Source: Neoechinorhynchus agilis
Lineage: Eukaryota > Acanthocephala
Assembly: GCA_051530055.1 (NCBI GenBank)
Contig: CM121343.1
Span: 2,976,001 to 3,040,000, forward strand
Length of the DNA stretch: 64,000 nucleotides
Reading direction: 5' to 3'
Both the position numbers and the translations under genes were made by a program. Numbering within the stretch: the stretch's first letter is position 1; every line of letters starts with the position of its first letter. The notes under the pieces are model-generated. The model was not told where the DNA came from, searched no databases, and saw nothing but the letters and a program-made list of their open reading frames with translations. This document shows positions 21,190 to 32,753 of the stretch, piece by piece.

Positions 21190-21862
21190 CGTGAAAAACC
21201 TTTTGATACCAGGGAAATAAATCATCGGTGAATTTTCGAGTTCTCTGGGTTGGTAAAACTAAAAAGTATCTTTTCCCCCCAAAGACAATAATTCAATTAA
21301 TTGTTTGATATCGTAAACTAAAAATCATCGAATATTGGATTGAGGACTTTAAATTATAGAGCGTTCGTTTAATTTTCCCCAGATTACTTGAGAAAATCAA
21401 ACTCGTTTTCAAAACTAAACGATTGGGAGAGGGCGATCGTATTATCGTTAATTTTTTCTCATAATGACCAAGAAACGGGTTTTGCACAAGTTTCAACAAA
21501 ATGTTTTTTAAAGACACCTTTTTAGTGCGAAAACCTTTTGATACCAGGAAATAAATCATCGGTGAATTTTCGAATCCTCTGGGTTGGTAAAACTAAAAAG
21601 TATCTTTTCCCCCCAAAGACAATAATTCAATTAATTGTTTGATATCGTAAACTAAAAATCATCGAATATTGGATTAAGGACTTTAAATTATAGAGCGTTC
21701 GTTTAATTTTCCCCAGATTACTTGAGAAAATCAAACTCGTTTTCAAAACTAAACGATTGGGAGAGGGCGATCGTATTATCGTTAATTTTTCTCATAATGA
21801 CCAAGAAACGGGTTTTGCACAAGTTTCAACAAAATGTTTTTTAAAGACACCTTTGTAGTGCA
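21190..21862 (+). repeat. Direct duplication of about 337 bp
   Basis: The block starting GTGCGTGAAAAACCTTTTGA at 21190 is repeated from about 21528 (GTGCGAAAACCTTTTGATAC) to 21862 with few differences. Shared marks include GGTAAAACTAAAAAGTATC, TCATCGAATATTGGATT and AACGATTGGGAGAGGGCGAT. It lies just past the 3' side of the bromodomain exons. Confidence 0.85.
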
Positions 21863-21929
21863 TACGCGAGTCCTTCGTCTATAGACAGTGCTTGCCACAA
21901 ACGAAGCAAATATCACCATTGATGCCTAC

Positions 21930-23032
21930 TTCGGTCTCTTCTTCGCGTCCTTTGCAAATCGGATTCTCCGGCCAGGTCTACTTCATCAAAAGCTAGGCTG
22001 TAGATGCCAAACTCATCAATTTGTAAATCTTCATCGGCGGCCATACAGTTCACAAGATGGGTCGAATCATAAGTGGGTCCAAAAGTGTTATCCTCCGATA
22101 AGTCCAAAGGGCAAGCGAACGGGTCAATATAGATGGGTCCCCTTCGTTGCAGTGATAAATGCTCATAACTGGGAGTGCTGTGGTGCAGATCTTCATAAAT
22201 TACAGAGTTGTTTTGTTCTGAAGCATCTTTTGGCGTTTGTACTTCCAAAGCATTGAGTTCTGCGGATTCCTGAATCAGTGATTGAGACACTGGCACAAAT
22301 GACGCGGACGGAGTTCGGGAGGGCGGAGAACCAGGATGTCCTGATGCTGGGGACGAAGTGTTTTTCGTAACGATCTCGGGTACGTCTTTTAGGCGAGAGC
22401 TTTCTTTTAAGAATCATTATCAAGAAAGCAACACTTATTGAACTTAAGGCTATTTGTTCCTCTTTGAGATCCCTTACGAACCCGAAACTACGCCTCATAG
22501 CTCTAACTCTTTGTCGTGTTAAGACTTTATGAATACCCATTGACAGAAGCTTCTTGGCTTCCTCGTAATATACACTGTCGGCGGGGTTGTACTTCATTGC
22601 GTTCTCACACATTAAGCGAAAATCATCTCTATACTCACCGACGCTCACGTATACTCCATCGAGTATCTTATGAGCCATTACACTGAAATCCATTGGACGA
22701 TCGACCACGCTGCTATATCCCGGAGCGATGTCGTCCGTTATCGGAGTTTGGAAAAAACACTGGCGATCTCGTCGCACCAGCACTTGATGCAAGTGGCTAA
22801 GGGTCAACTGTAGAGGACTCTTATCCTCAATCTCCCGCGGAATCGCTTTTCGCATCGCAGTTCGGTTGCTTATTGGCTTAGGGACCAACGCCTGAGGAAG
22901 TGGAGGAACCGTTCGGTAGAAAACGCTCGTACTACTACTACCACCTCTACGCTTGCTAGGTGGTGGCCGTGTATAAATGAACTGGTTCAATGACTTTCCC
23001 GGAGGCAAACAATTGTCATCCGAAGCGTTCAT
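21930..23032 (-). CDS. BRD7/BRD9-like bromodomain protein (partial gene model)
   Basis: The gene starts at the ATG at 23032 (MNASDDNCLPPGKS). Residues about 65-170 form a bromodomain: LTLSHLHQVLVRRDRQCFF, TPITDDIAPGYSSVVDRPMD, FRLMCENAMKYNPADSVYY. The Asn in KYN that holds acetyl-lysine is kept, and FFxxPITDxIAPGYS is typical of BRD7/BRD9, subunits of PBAF and ncBAF chromatin remodellers. A second piece in another frame, about 22415-21930, reads SPPSRTPSASFVPVSQS, then DPFACPLDL and NTFGPTYDSTHL, which resembles the SFAPTYDS stretch after the bromodomain in BRD7. The change of frame near 22400-22490 needs a short intron; GTAAGG at the end of RRSFGF is a good donor, but the acceptor is unclear. 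A donor GTAGGC at 21929 suggests further exons to the left, not found. Confidence 0.8.
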
Positions 23033-23284
23033 TAGACTATCTAAACAACCTCTTTATAATTGAGCGTCACCGGTTAAAAAGGCGAAATTATACTTGCTTT
23101 CTTCCAGATTGTACAACTTTTTATGAACACGTCGTGTGCTTGAAGCACAAACTTAAAACGAGGAGACTTTAACGTTCAATACCGGTTTGGGTCAAGTTTC
23201 GAGGGTATGAGAAAAGTTACCATTCGGGGGTTCCGGTTAAAAAACTTCTTAAATCGAAATGCAGATATGTGAACACGTTTTGCG

Positions 23285-25690
23285 GCTATTGGATTATGTA
23301 TTTCCCGTCAAAGACGTTATCGGGTAAGACCGTTGGGGTCGACCTCGAGTTTTTCTTCGTTCAGGACTCAATGTTCGCTATTTTATACGTTTTTCTCTAA
23401 AAAGATGAGTTGGCTGGAAAAAGCATATATTTTATTGAAGTCTTCATCCGGTAAAGAATTTCTCATTAAAGACGTTATCGGGTAAGACCGTTGTGGTAGA
23501 TCTCGAGTTTTTCTTCGTTCAGGACTCAATGTTCGCTATTTTATACGTTTTTCTCTAAAAAGATGAGTTTGCTGGAAAAAGCATATATTTTATTGAAGTC
23601 TTCATCCGGTAAAGAATTTCTCATTAAAGACGTTATCGGTAAGACCGTTGTGGTAGATCTCGAGTTTTTCTTCGTTCAGGACTTAATGTTCGCTATTTTA
23701 TACGTTTTTCTCTAAAAAGATGAGTTTGCTGGAAAAAGCATATATTTTATTGAAGTCTTCATCCGGTAAAGAATTTCTCATTAAAGACGTTATCGGGTAA
23801 GACCGTTGTGGTAGACCTCGAGTTTTTCTTCGTCCAGGACTCAATGTTCGCTATTTTATACGTTTTTCTCTAAAAAGATGAGTTTGCTGGAAAAAGCATA
23901 TATTTTATTGAAGTCTTCATCCAGTAAAGAATTTCTCATTAAAGACGTTATCGGGTAAGACCGTTGTGGTAGACCTCGAGTTTTTCTTCGTTCAGGACTT
24001 AATGTTCGCTATTTTATACGTTTTTCTCTAAAAAGATGAGTTTGCTGGAAAAGCATATATTTTATTGAAGTCTCATCCAGTAAAGAATTTCTCATTAAAG
24101 ACGTTATCGGGTAAGACCGTTGTGGTCGACCTCGAGTTTTTCTTCGTTCAGGACTCAATGTTCGCTATTTTATACGTTTTTCTCTAAAAAGATGAGTTTG
24201 CTGGAAAAAGCATATATTTTATTGAAGTCTTCATCCAGTAAAGAATTTCTCATTAAAGACGTTATCGGGTAAGACCGTTGTGGTAGACCTCGAGTTTTTC
24301 TTCGTTCAGGACTCAATGTTCGCTATTTTATACGTTTTTCTCTAAAAAGATGAGTTTGCTGGAAAAAGCATATATTTTATTGAAGTCTTCATCCAGTAAA
24401 GAATTTCTCATTAAAGACGTTATCGGGTAAGACCGTTGTGGTCGACCTCGAGTTTTTCTTCGTTCAGGACTTAATGTTCGCTATTTTATACGTTTTTCTC
24501 TAAAAAGATGAGTTTGCTGGAAAAAGCATATATTTTATTGAAGTCTTCATCCGGTAAAGAATTTCTCATTAAAGACGTTATCGGGTAAGACCGTTGTGGT
24601 AGACTCGAGTTTTTCTTCGTCAGGACTAATGTTCGCATTTTATACGTTTTTCTCTAAAAAGATGAGTTGCTGGAAAAAGCATATATTTTATTGAAGTCTT
24701 CATCCAGTAAAGAATTTCTCATTAAAGACGTTATCGGGTAAGACCGTTGTGGTAGACCTCGAGTTTTTCTTCGTTCAGGACTCAATGTTCGCTATTTTAT
24801 ACGTTTTTCTCTAAAAAGATGAGTTGGCTGGAAAAAGCATATATTTTATTGAAGTCTTCATCCAGTAAAGAATTTCTCATTAAAGACGTTATCGGGTAAG
24901 ACCGTTGTGGTAGACCTCGAGTTTTTCTTCGTCCAGGACTTAATGTTCGCAATTTTATACGTTTTTCTCTAAAAAGATGAGTTTGCTGGAAAACGCATAT
25001 ATTTTATTGAAGTGTTCATCCAGTAAAGAATTTCTCGTTAAAGACGTTATCGGGTAAGACCGTTGGGGTCGACCTCGAGTTTTTCTTCGTTCAGGACTTA
25101 ATGTTCGCTATTTTATACGTTTTTCTCTAAAAAGAGCAGTTTGCTGGAAAAAGCATATATTTTATTGAAGTCTTCATCCAGTAAAGAATTTCTCATCAAA
25201 GACGTTATCGGGTAAGACCGTCGGGGTCGACCTCGAGTTTTTCTTCGTTCAGGACTCAATGTTCGCTATTTTATACGTTTTTCTCTAAAAAGAGCAGTTT
25301 GCTGGAAAAAGCATATATTTTATTGAAGTCATCATCCAGTAAAGAATTTCTCGTTAAAGACGTTATCGGGTAAGACCGTTGTGGCAGATCTCGAGTTTTT
25401 CTTCGTTCAGGACTCAATGTTCGCTATTTTATACGTTTTTCTCTAAAAAGATGAATTGGCTGGAAAAAGCATATATTTTATTGAAGTCGTCGCCCAGTAA
25501 AGAATTTCTCATTAAAGACGTTATCGGGTAAGACCGTTGTGGTTGACCTCGAGTTTTTCTTCGTCCAGGACTCAATGTTCGCTATTTTATACGTTTTTCT
25601 CTAAAAGGATGAGTTTGCTGGAAAACGCATATATTTTATTGAAGCCGTCATCCAGTAAAGAATTTCCCATTATATTCGTCTCGAACCTCG
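23285..25690 (+). repeat. 158-bp satellite, array 2 (about 15 units)
   Basis: The CTCGAGTTTTTCTTCG mark recurs at 23345, 23503, 23660, 23818 and onward, a period of 157-158 bp. The unit is the same as in the array at 3.1-4.3 kb. Most units differ at a handful of sites only (CC/TC before CGAG, TTCAGG/TCCAGG, CTCAATG/CTTAATG, GTTTGCTGG/GTTGGCTGG). The unit near 24597-24665 lacks the base at exactly these sites. Confidence 0.95.
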
Positions 25691-25745
25691 TCAGACAAAC
25701 TGAGATGATGAACCCGACGAGGTTAGAAACGTCTCGTTAAATCGG
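25660..25745. mobile_element. Foldback MITE end at the right border of satellite array 2
   Basis: CGTCTCGAACCTCGTCAGAC, GATGATGAACCCGACGAGGT and AGAAACGTCTCGTTAAA match the central part of the MITE at 16.7 kb (ACGAACCTCGTTGGGTTCAT and ATGATGAACCCCTTACGAG). It takes over directly where the satellite ends. Confidence 0.6.
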
Positions 25746-25895
25746 TTACTAGCAACTGAACGGATCATCAAAGAAATTTGATCTTACATTTTATCCGAGC
25801 CAAAATGTCCGTTCACATGAACATACTTAAAAGTGCACGAGCAAATCTTATCGATGGGAAGGCAAGTAATACGACATTCTAATGATCGATTGTAG

Positions 25896-26697
<802 letters not shown>

Positions 26698-28120
26698 TCA
26701 GCTCTAAGCGGCACATTGATCTCTCAAACAAATTACCAAATTCCATTGTAAGGATTAAATATATTCACGCTTTTTGCCATTCAGCATCGACATCATAGTG
26801 TTCAGTTTGTTACTTCCTCAGTAACTTAGGAACATCGTTTAATATTATGGAGCAGTCTAATTTCAGATAATTCGTACTTTACAGTCAATAGTCAACTGAA
26901 CGATTTTAAAAACGGTTATTATATTTAAAAAGCATGCCTTTAAAATTTCATGTTGTTTCATTAGTCCTTCAATCAATTTTCTTACCATTTATTTTCCAGT
27001 CCGGTTTCCATCTTCCCTCGTTTACAAGGCGAAGAAAGTTTTTGATGCATTTCACATCACTTGATTCCTGATCCGGTCATTTCCTTAATATCTATTCGTC
27101 ATCTTAACTTACCATAATCTTCATACTTTACAGTCAATAGTCTGCCGACTTCAACACTTCAAATTTGAGACTGATAATTCGTATTTTCCCAGTACATCAA
27201 TGCCATCCAAGCTAACAAACTCCTTTTTCTGCATGACTTTGGACATCAAAGTCTTTGTTAGAAATATTCTTCAAAGAAACGATTAAAAACTCATTCGTAT
27301 CGACCAATCTTGCTTGTGAATCATCTTTATTTACAGAATAACGCTGAAGTTAGGAAGCGTATTAATACTTTTGGATGCAACTGAGTTAAACATTTAAACA
27401 CTGAATATTAAACCAATACACACGCACTAAATACTCTACTGCTGGCTTAATAACCAATTTGAAACTGGTTAAGATTAACACAGTCGACTAAATCTTTTTC
27501 CATGAAAATATTCCAATGGTTTCCTAAAACGCCATTTAATATCAACGCTAAAGCGTATGTTGAAACTAAACATTCTACGATTTGCGTCGAAATGCTGTTC
27601 AAAAAATTGGATCCATGCGCCGTATTTTCCGCTCTGGTAATAGGAAAAAAGAAACGGACTTGTAAGATTTTCAAATTACAAGCAACTTGGCCGTAACACT
27701 TTTTTGTTGATTTTACTGCCTGGTGTAAGACTCTCTTTTCAGATCAATAATTTCTAACAGAGCCTTTCTATTCTACGTGATGGAGATGTGATGTTCATAA
27801 CTCCGGATGAAGAATATTTTATTGAAATATTTTGCGAGTAAACCAGGATTCATTAGTTATTGATTAAGTGTTTAATAAGCACTTGAAAGCTTGTAATGTG
27901 CAAATCTGAGGAGTCCCGTTGCTTTTTTGGTGTTATCCGAGCGCAAAATATAGATCATGGACTCCAATTGTTTGAAGAACATTTCGAAGTATATCGCAGG
28001 ATGCTAATATTTAGATATATACGATAGCTACCGGGATTATGATCACTATATCTTCAACTGTATCATCCCGAAGCATTTTCTCTTGATGGTTCTACGTTAT
28101 GAACATGTTCCCCATTTCGT
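26698..28120. other. Intergenic, no gene recognised
   Basis: AT-rich. Overlapping short open frames at 27447-27696 on both strands have no motif. No repeat or RNA signal is supported. Confidence 0.4.
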
Positions 28121-28124
28121 GGTT

Positions 28125-28345
28125 GTTTAGAGGTGGTCTAATCTCTGTTTCGGGGTCAAAGGGTTCGAATCCACGATCTCCAATGGCGCACAACCAAAGG
28201 GGACGAAATACCGCTGAAGGGAGGAAACTTAATGATGAGTCCCGCCTCCCGGAGATATCTGAGGATCCGGAGAGATGTACAAACTCGTACCGGATGGTTC
28301 AATGCATTGAGTAATTGAATTACTTCTCTGATGTAAAACAAAATT
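28125..28345 (+). mobile_element. tRNA-derived SINE
   Basis: The head has an A-box-like TTAGAGGTGGTCTAATCTC and a clear B box (GGTTCGAATCC at about 28159). The body follows: GACGAAATACCGCTGAAGGG, AACTTAATGATGAGTCCCGC, ATCTGAGGATCCGGAGAG and TTGAATTACTTCTCTGAT. The same order is seen in the minus-strand copy at 39.96-40.2 kb. It is not a functional tRNA gene, as acceptor and anticodon arms do not pair. Confidence 0.7.
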
Positions 28346-30410
28346 TCTTCGACCTCCGAAAGTGCTAAAATAATTCACATCAATAAAAAACAAACTTAAG
28401 GAATGATTTAAAGTTCTTATGATTAAGCAGTGCTGGCTCGAAAATCAGCTAGTTTATAGGTTACCCGGCAAATGTTGAGAAAGATGTGACACGCTTTTTG
28501 CTTTTTCCTTGTAAAAACCATAATTGAAACGCACTACTAAGAAAAGTATCAAATTCGTTTAAATATTAATTTTCCGTTCTTTGAGCCATCATTTAAATAA
28601 AGAATTAACACAAAATGTGCCGGAAATTGCTCATTTTCCAGTGGATATTCGCTCATTGCAAGATAGTTCAATACTTTTAGCTTTGTTTTAGCGTTCAATG
28701 CGCTAGGCTTAAGTTCCGAAGTTCAACGCTATTGAAAAGTAAACTTTTACCAAAATTACTTATAAACTGCAATCTTTGATCTCAAATGAACCCCTTTGAT
28801 TAATGTACCGCTAGAACTCGTATCGATACACAGTTCAAAAAGGTGTGCGATTATATAAGTTCCAGATTATTGGCGGCCGTACAACGTTTACAAGAGAACA
28901 ACTCCTTTCAAGATTTCTAAACCAGTTAGTAATTGGGCTCTTACAGCCTCAAAAAACAGTAAAAACTTATTAATAAGCATGAGGTCAAGTATCCTGACTT
29001 ATAACCAGATCGAAAAAGATTAATGAGCTTTGATGTTTTTAGCTTAAGCAAACCGGTATAAAATTAATTCTTACGTCAAGATCTTTTTTGGACATATTTG
29101 AGATTATGATTGTATCGAAGAAATAATTTGATCGAATCGTTGCCTTTTTTTGAGAGAGTCCAAAACTTAAACTGTAGGATTAATATCTTTTAGTAGTTTC
29201 AGTGGGGTTTTTTTTGCCAGCAAAAGTGCCCGCCTGGCCATGTCGTTGCAAAACGTTTACTTGAAGGCAACTAAACCTATTAAAAAGTGTTTTAAAGTGA
29301 TATCACAGTAGATCGCGAACGTATAGCTCATTAAAAAATCCACAGGGATCACAGCTATACTGGTGAGCATAGCATAATATTATATATGTTCTGATTGATC
29401 GATTGTTAAGCCGTCTTGTTTGCTAGATTTCCGAATGTCATATCGATGAAAGTTGCACATAATCACAAAAAAATTGACATGAATTTCCGGCTATCTCGTG
29501 GAACATTTATTTTAAAGAAAATCTACATTTTTATTTCACGATCGCTAACTTAGCCATAGTTTAATTGAAACAACATTCTAATATTTGAAAAATTCATTTT
29601 ACATGGTTAATTCGAGCTAGTTTTTACTGTTCTCAAAATAAATGAATTTAAAGTAATCGTTAATGCCCTTAGTCATAGATGTCATCTATCTTTCAAGGAT
29701 TTGTTCGCAAGTTACCATGGATAGTCAACGATTCTAAGTTTTAAACTCATTTGAAACGGTAAGGGTACATTTTAATCACCACTTTTCCATCTATGAAATA
29801 TTACTGTTGATTATTCAGAACGATTCTATAAAATAAATTGGGAAATATTTCTAACTCCCTGACTTTTATTCAACGCTTCCTCATTTAAAGGTTTCTAACC
29901 CAAGAAAAGTAACAACATTTTTAGGCTCCGATGACCGTTTTTCAGGTGCAATGTTTCGCAAGATATCGCTCCTACATTCACCCGACTCAACAAAATTTAA
30001 TTTCTACTTAAATGGGTGGCTGTACCCATTACCATATTAGTAATCTTGCCTGATTGTGAAACGTAGAAAGTTTTCATTAAGTTTATGGCATAGCCTGGTA
30101 ATAAGTAATCGGCGACAACTATAAATTCCACAACAGGTGAAGGTACTAAAGATGTATTTTATCAAAGACAATTTAATGGGCAATTTACTACCATGGCTTC
30201 GAAAACTTATCACCGATTGGAAATGCCGCTAAGCATATAAAATTTCTTTGGTCGAGCAGCAGTTGTAGACCTATATCGTTTACCAATTAGAATTCTTCGC
30301 TCCATTAGATTAATCGATATTTTAGACAAAAGGGTAAGAAATTGGGACGAAGGTACGGACGATGAATTGCGAGTTTATCAACATATTCATTTCACTGTCT
30401 TTTTTCAGAA
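28346..30410. other. Long AT-rich stretch, no gene recognised
   Basis: No open frame over 60 codons with a recognisable motif, no tandem repeat and no RNA gene are seen over 2 kb. TTTTTTCAG at 30400-30408 marks the start of the next gene. Confidence 0.4.
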
Positions 30411-30411
30411 A

Positions 30412-31748
30412 ATGAAGATAAAAAAAGGAGTTATGCGGCCACGGATGAGCGCGATGATGGATTTGATTGAAGAGGGATTCGCGCTGATTCAAGCCAAAAT
30501 CTTTGCTCAAGCTATAATCGTATTGAAATCAGCTCTTAAGCTTTGCGCTGCTGAATTAGTAACGGAATCTTATTGGACAAAATATAAAATTCATTGGGCA
30601 TTATCGTATTGCTATTACAAGGAGATTGATCATCTCTTATGTGGAAGGTGTATGACTAAATTCGAGAGAAGCAAATGGGGACTGTCAATCTACCATTGTC
30701 GCCTCCAACTGGATTGCTCGCGATTACATTGTCGATTTCACTGGCATTCTATTGAGCGATTGATTTTTTTATATGTAAAAAGAGGCTATCTGCGAGTGGC
30801 GATTCATTTAATCACTCGTTTAATGAACATCACAAGAAGTAATTTCAAGAAGCTAAAGCTTAAATATCGGATTGGGTCTCTATGGCAAACTATGGCGATA
30901 AAACACGGACAAGATGGATCATGTCAAAAGTGTCGAGTGTCAATGAGATCACAACATATCTCATTTGATAGGACAGTACTCTATGGTAAAGCAATTGAAG
31001 CATTTGCGTGAGTCCGCATTGCATCGTCTAGAATGCTAACTATCAAATCCTTAGATCAATTTTAGCCGAAAGTTCACAAATCGAACATGAAGAGCACAAA
31101 ATTTTAAACTTAAAAGGAAAAGCGCTTGGTTCAATTGGAAATTGTTTCTACAATAACGGTGATTATGTTTCGGCGATATTTTATTATTGCGAGGTAACTT
31201 TCCATATCGTTGTTCCTAACATATAATTCTCGTCAATTGCACAGCGATTAACAGTATCAAATTTGCTGGATGATCTTAAAAGTCAATGTCGAACTCATTA
31301 TAATTTGGGCAATGCTTATATTTCTCTCAATAAGACTGAAATAGCTTGCCAATATTACACGAAAGCAGTAGAATTCAGTCTTTTACAAGAAAGATGTCCT
31401 TCGAATTTGATTTCCAGTGCCATGTATTCATGCGCTCTCGCATCAGCTCACGGTATTCGCCAGCAATACCATTTAGTCGTCCGATGGTTCCGTGCAGCCA
31501 TATCTTATCTTTCTACGTCTAAAGCGATATCTGGTGCAGAATTGAGTCTCGACTTTGAAAAATTCGCGTATGATGGATTAATTGGTGCCTATCGTGAGCT
31601 AGGTGATGATGCAACTGCGGAAAGGCTATCTAACCTGAAGGTAAAGTCGATTGTGGTCGATAAATCACAAAAAAATGATGATGACCTATCATTCCTTTTA
31701 AATCGGATGCAAGCTGGTTGTATACAGAAAGTGTTGATGTTCTCCTAG
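30412..31748 (+). CDS. Pins/LGN/GPR-like TPR protein
   Basis: Exons 30412-31007, 31055-31193 and 31245-31748 join in phase to about 412 residues, with introns of 47 and 51 bp. A TTTTTTCAG acceptor lies 3 bases before the ATG, so the first exon may be trans-spliced or follow a leader intron. TPR-like pieces include ALGSIGNCFYNNGDYVSAI and CRTHYNLGNAYISLNKTEIA, close to the GNLGNTYYLLGNF/SNLGNAYIFLGEF repeats of LGN (GPSM2) and fly Pins. The C-terminus reads DDDLSFLLNRMQAGCIQ, like a GoLoco motif (FxxLLxRMQxxRxDDQR) that lacks the final DQR. Family members link G-alpha-i to NuMA/LIN-5 and set spindle position. The first 150 residues are poorly conserved and rich in Cys/Arg. The assignment rests on the central repeats and the C-terminal motif. 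Confidence 0.7.
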
Positions 31749-32753
31749 GCTGGGAACGAACTTTTCGTGGCACATGAACACTAAGTTATAGTAGACGACC
31801 AGCGATTCGCTGCTTGATGTTTTCAGGAAATGTAGAGAATTAACGGCTTGACAATAAAGGCTTTCCAAGATACTTTTATTCAAACCGATTTTGAAATGTT
31901 ACTACTCACATTTAAATTCATTATAACTTTAGAAAATATTAGTACGATTAAGTATCCAGACGAGCTAAATGTCTGACTCGGACTGAGATGTTAGTGTGTC
32001 TTAAAGGTTACCAAAATGTATGTCTTGACAAGGTTCACACTCAAAGTACGACTGTCTTCACTGCTACCTTCGTTTGTGATCACAACAACTCAAGTTCTTC
32101 TAACAAATATCACTCATCGATTTTGAGAACTCGTGGTGCACTGATCCTTTATTACACCATCACTTTAACTTTAAATTGAACTGCTCATCGCTAACATCCA
32201 TTTCCCATCTCCTGTACTTAGTACGAAATCAGTAAACGCTGATGGACGTTCACCGAGCATCTAAATCGTAGATTTCGAATTTTTAAGTAAATTATTTAAG
32301 GCAATCTTTGCGAAACTGTGTTCAATTTAAGAAAAAGTATCCAATATGATCAAATCGGCATGGACTATAATGAGTCGGTTTTAATGACTGTCAAAGTTTT
32401 AGACTAAAACTTCAAATTCAAAAACGTGGACGAATCGCATTCGACCACCGTGATGATTAGGCAATAACAAAGATTCGGTGCCACTTTAAAACGTGGACTA
32501 ACTCGATGGAATATAGTTGCCGAGATGACCTGGAATGAAATGCATTTTCTATCTGACACAGAGTAGCAGCGTGATGATGACCCAGACTGACATTTGCAAC
32601 AGTCTAATCGTTGCCAATATTCCTGATATTTGTGTTGGAGCAGCACATGTGTAATCGTGTGGGAAACGGTGTAGGCGTAGCGTATTGGATATCGGTCAGC
32701 AGTTGTAGCGCTTTATAAACAAGTTGCAACGTTAAATAGGGCAAAGTTATTTG
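31749..32753. other. Intergenic, no gene recognised
   Basis: Only short open frames without motifs are seen (for example 31988-32179 plus and 32404-32646 minus). It ends at the 68-bp array. Confidence 0.4.

Noticed and set aside
27447-27696. Opposed open frames of 64 and 75 codons
   Set aside because: They overlap on opposite strands, and neither has a motif.
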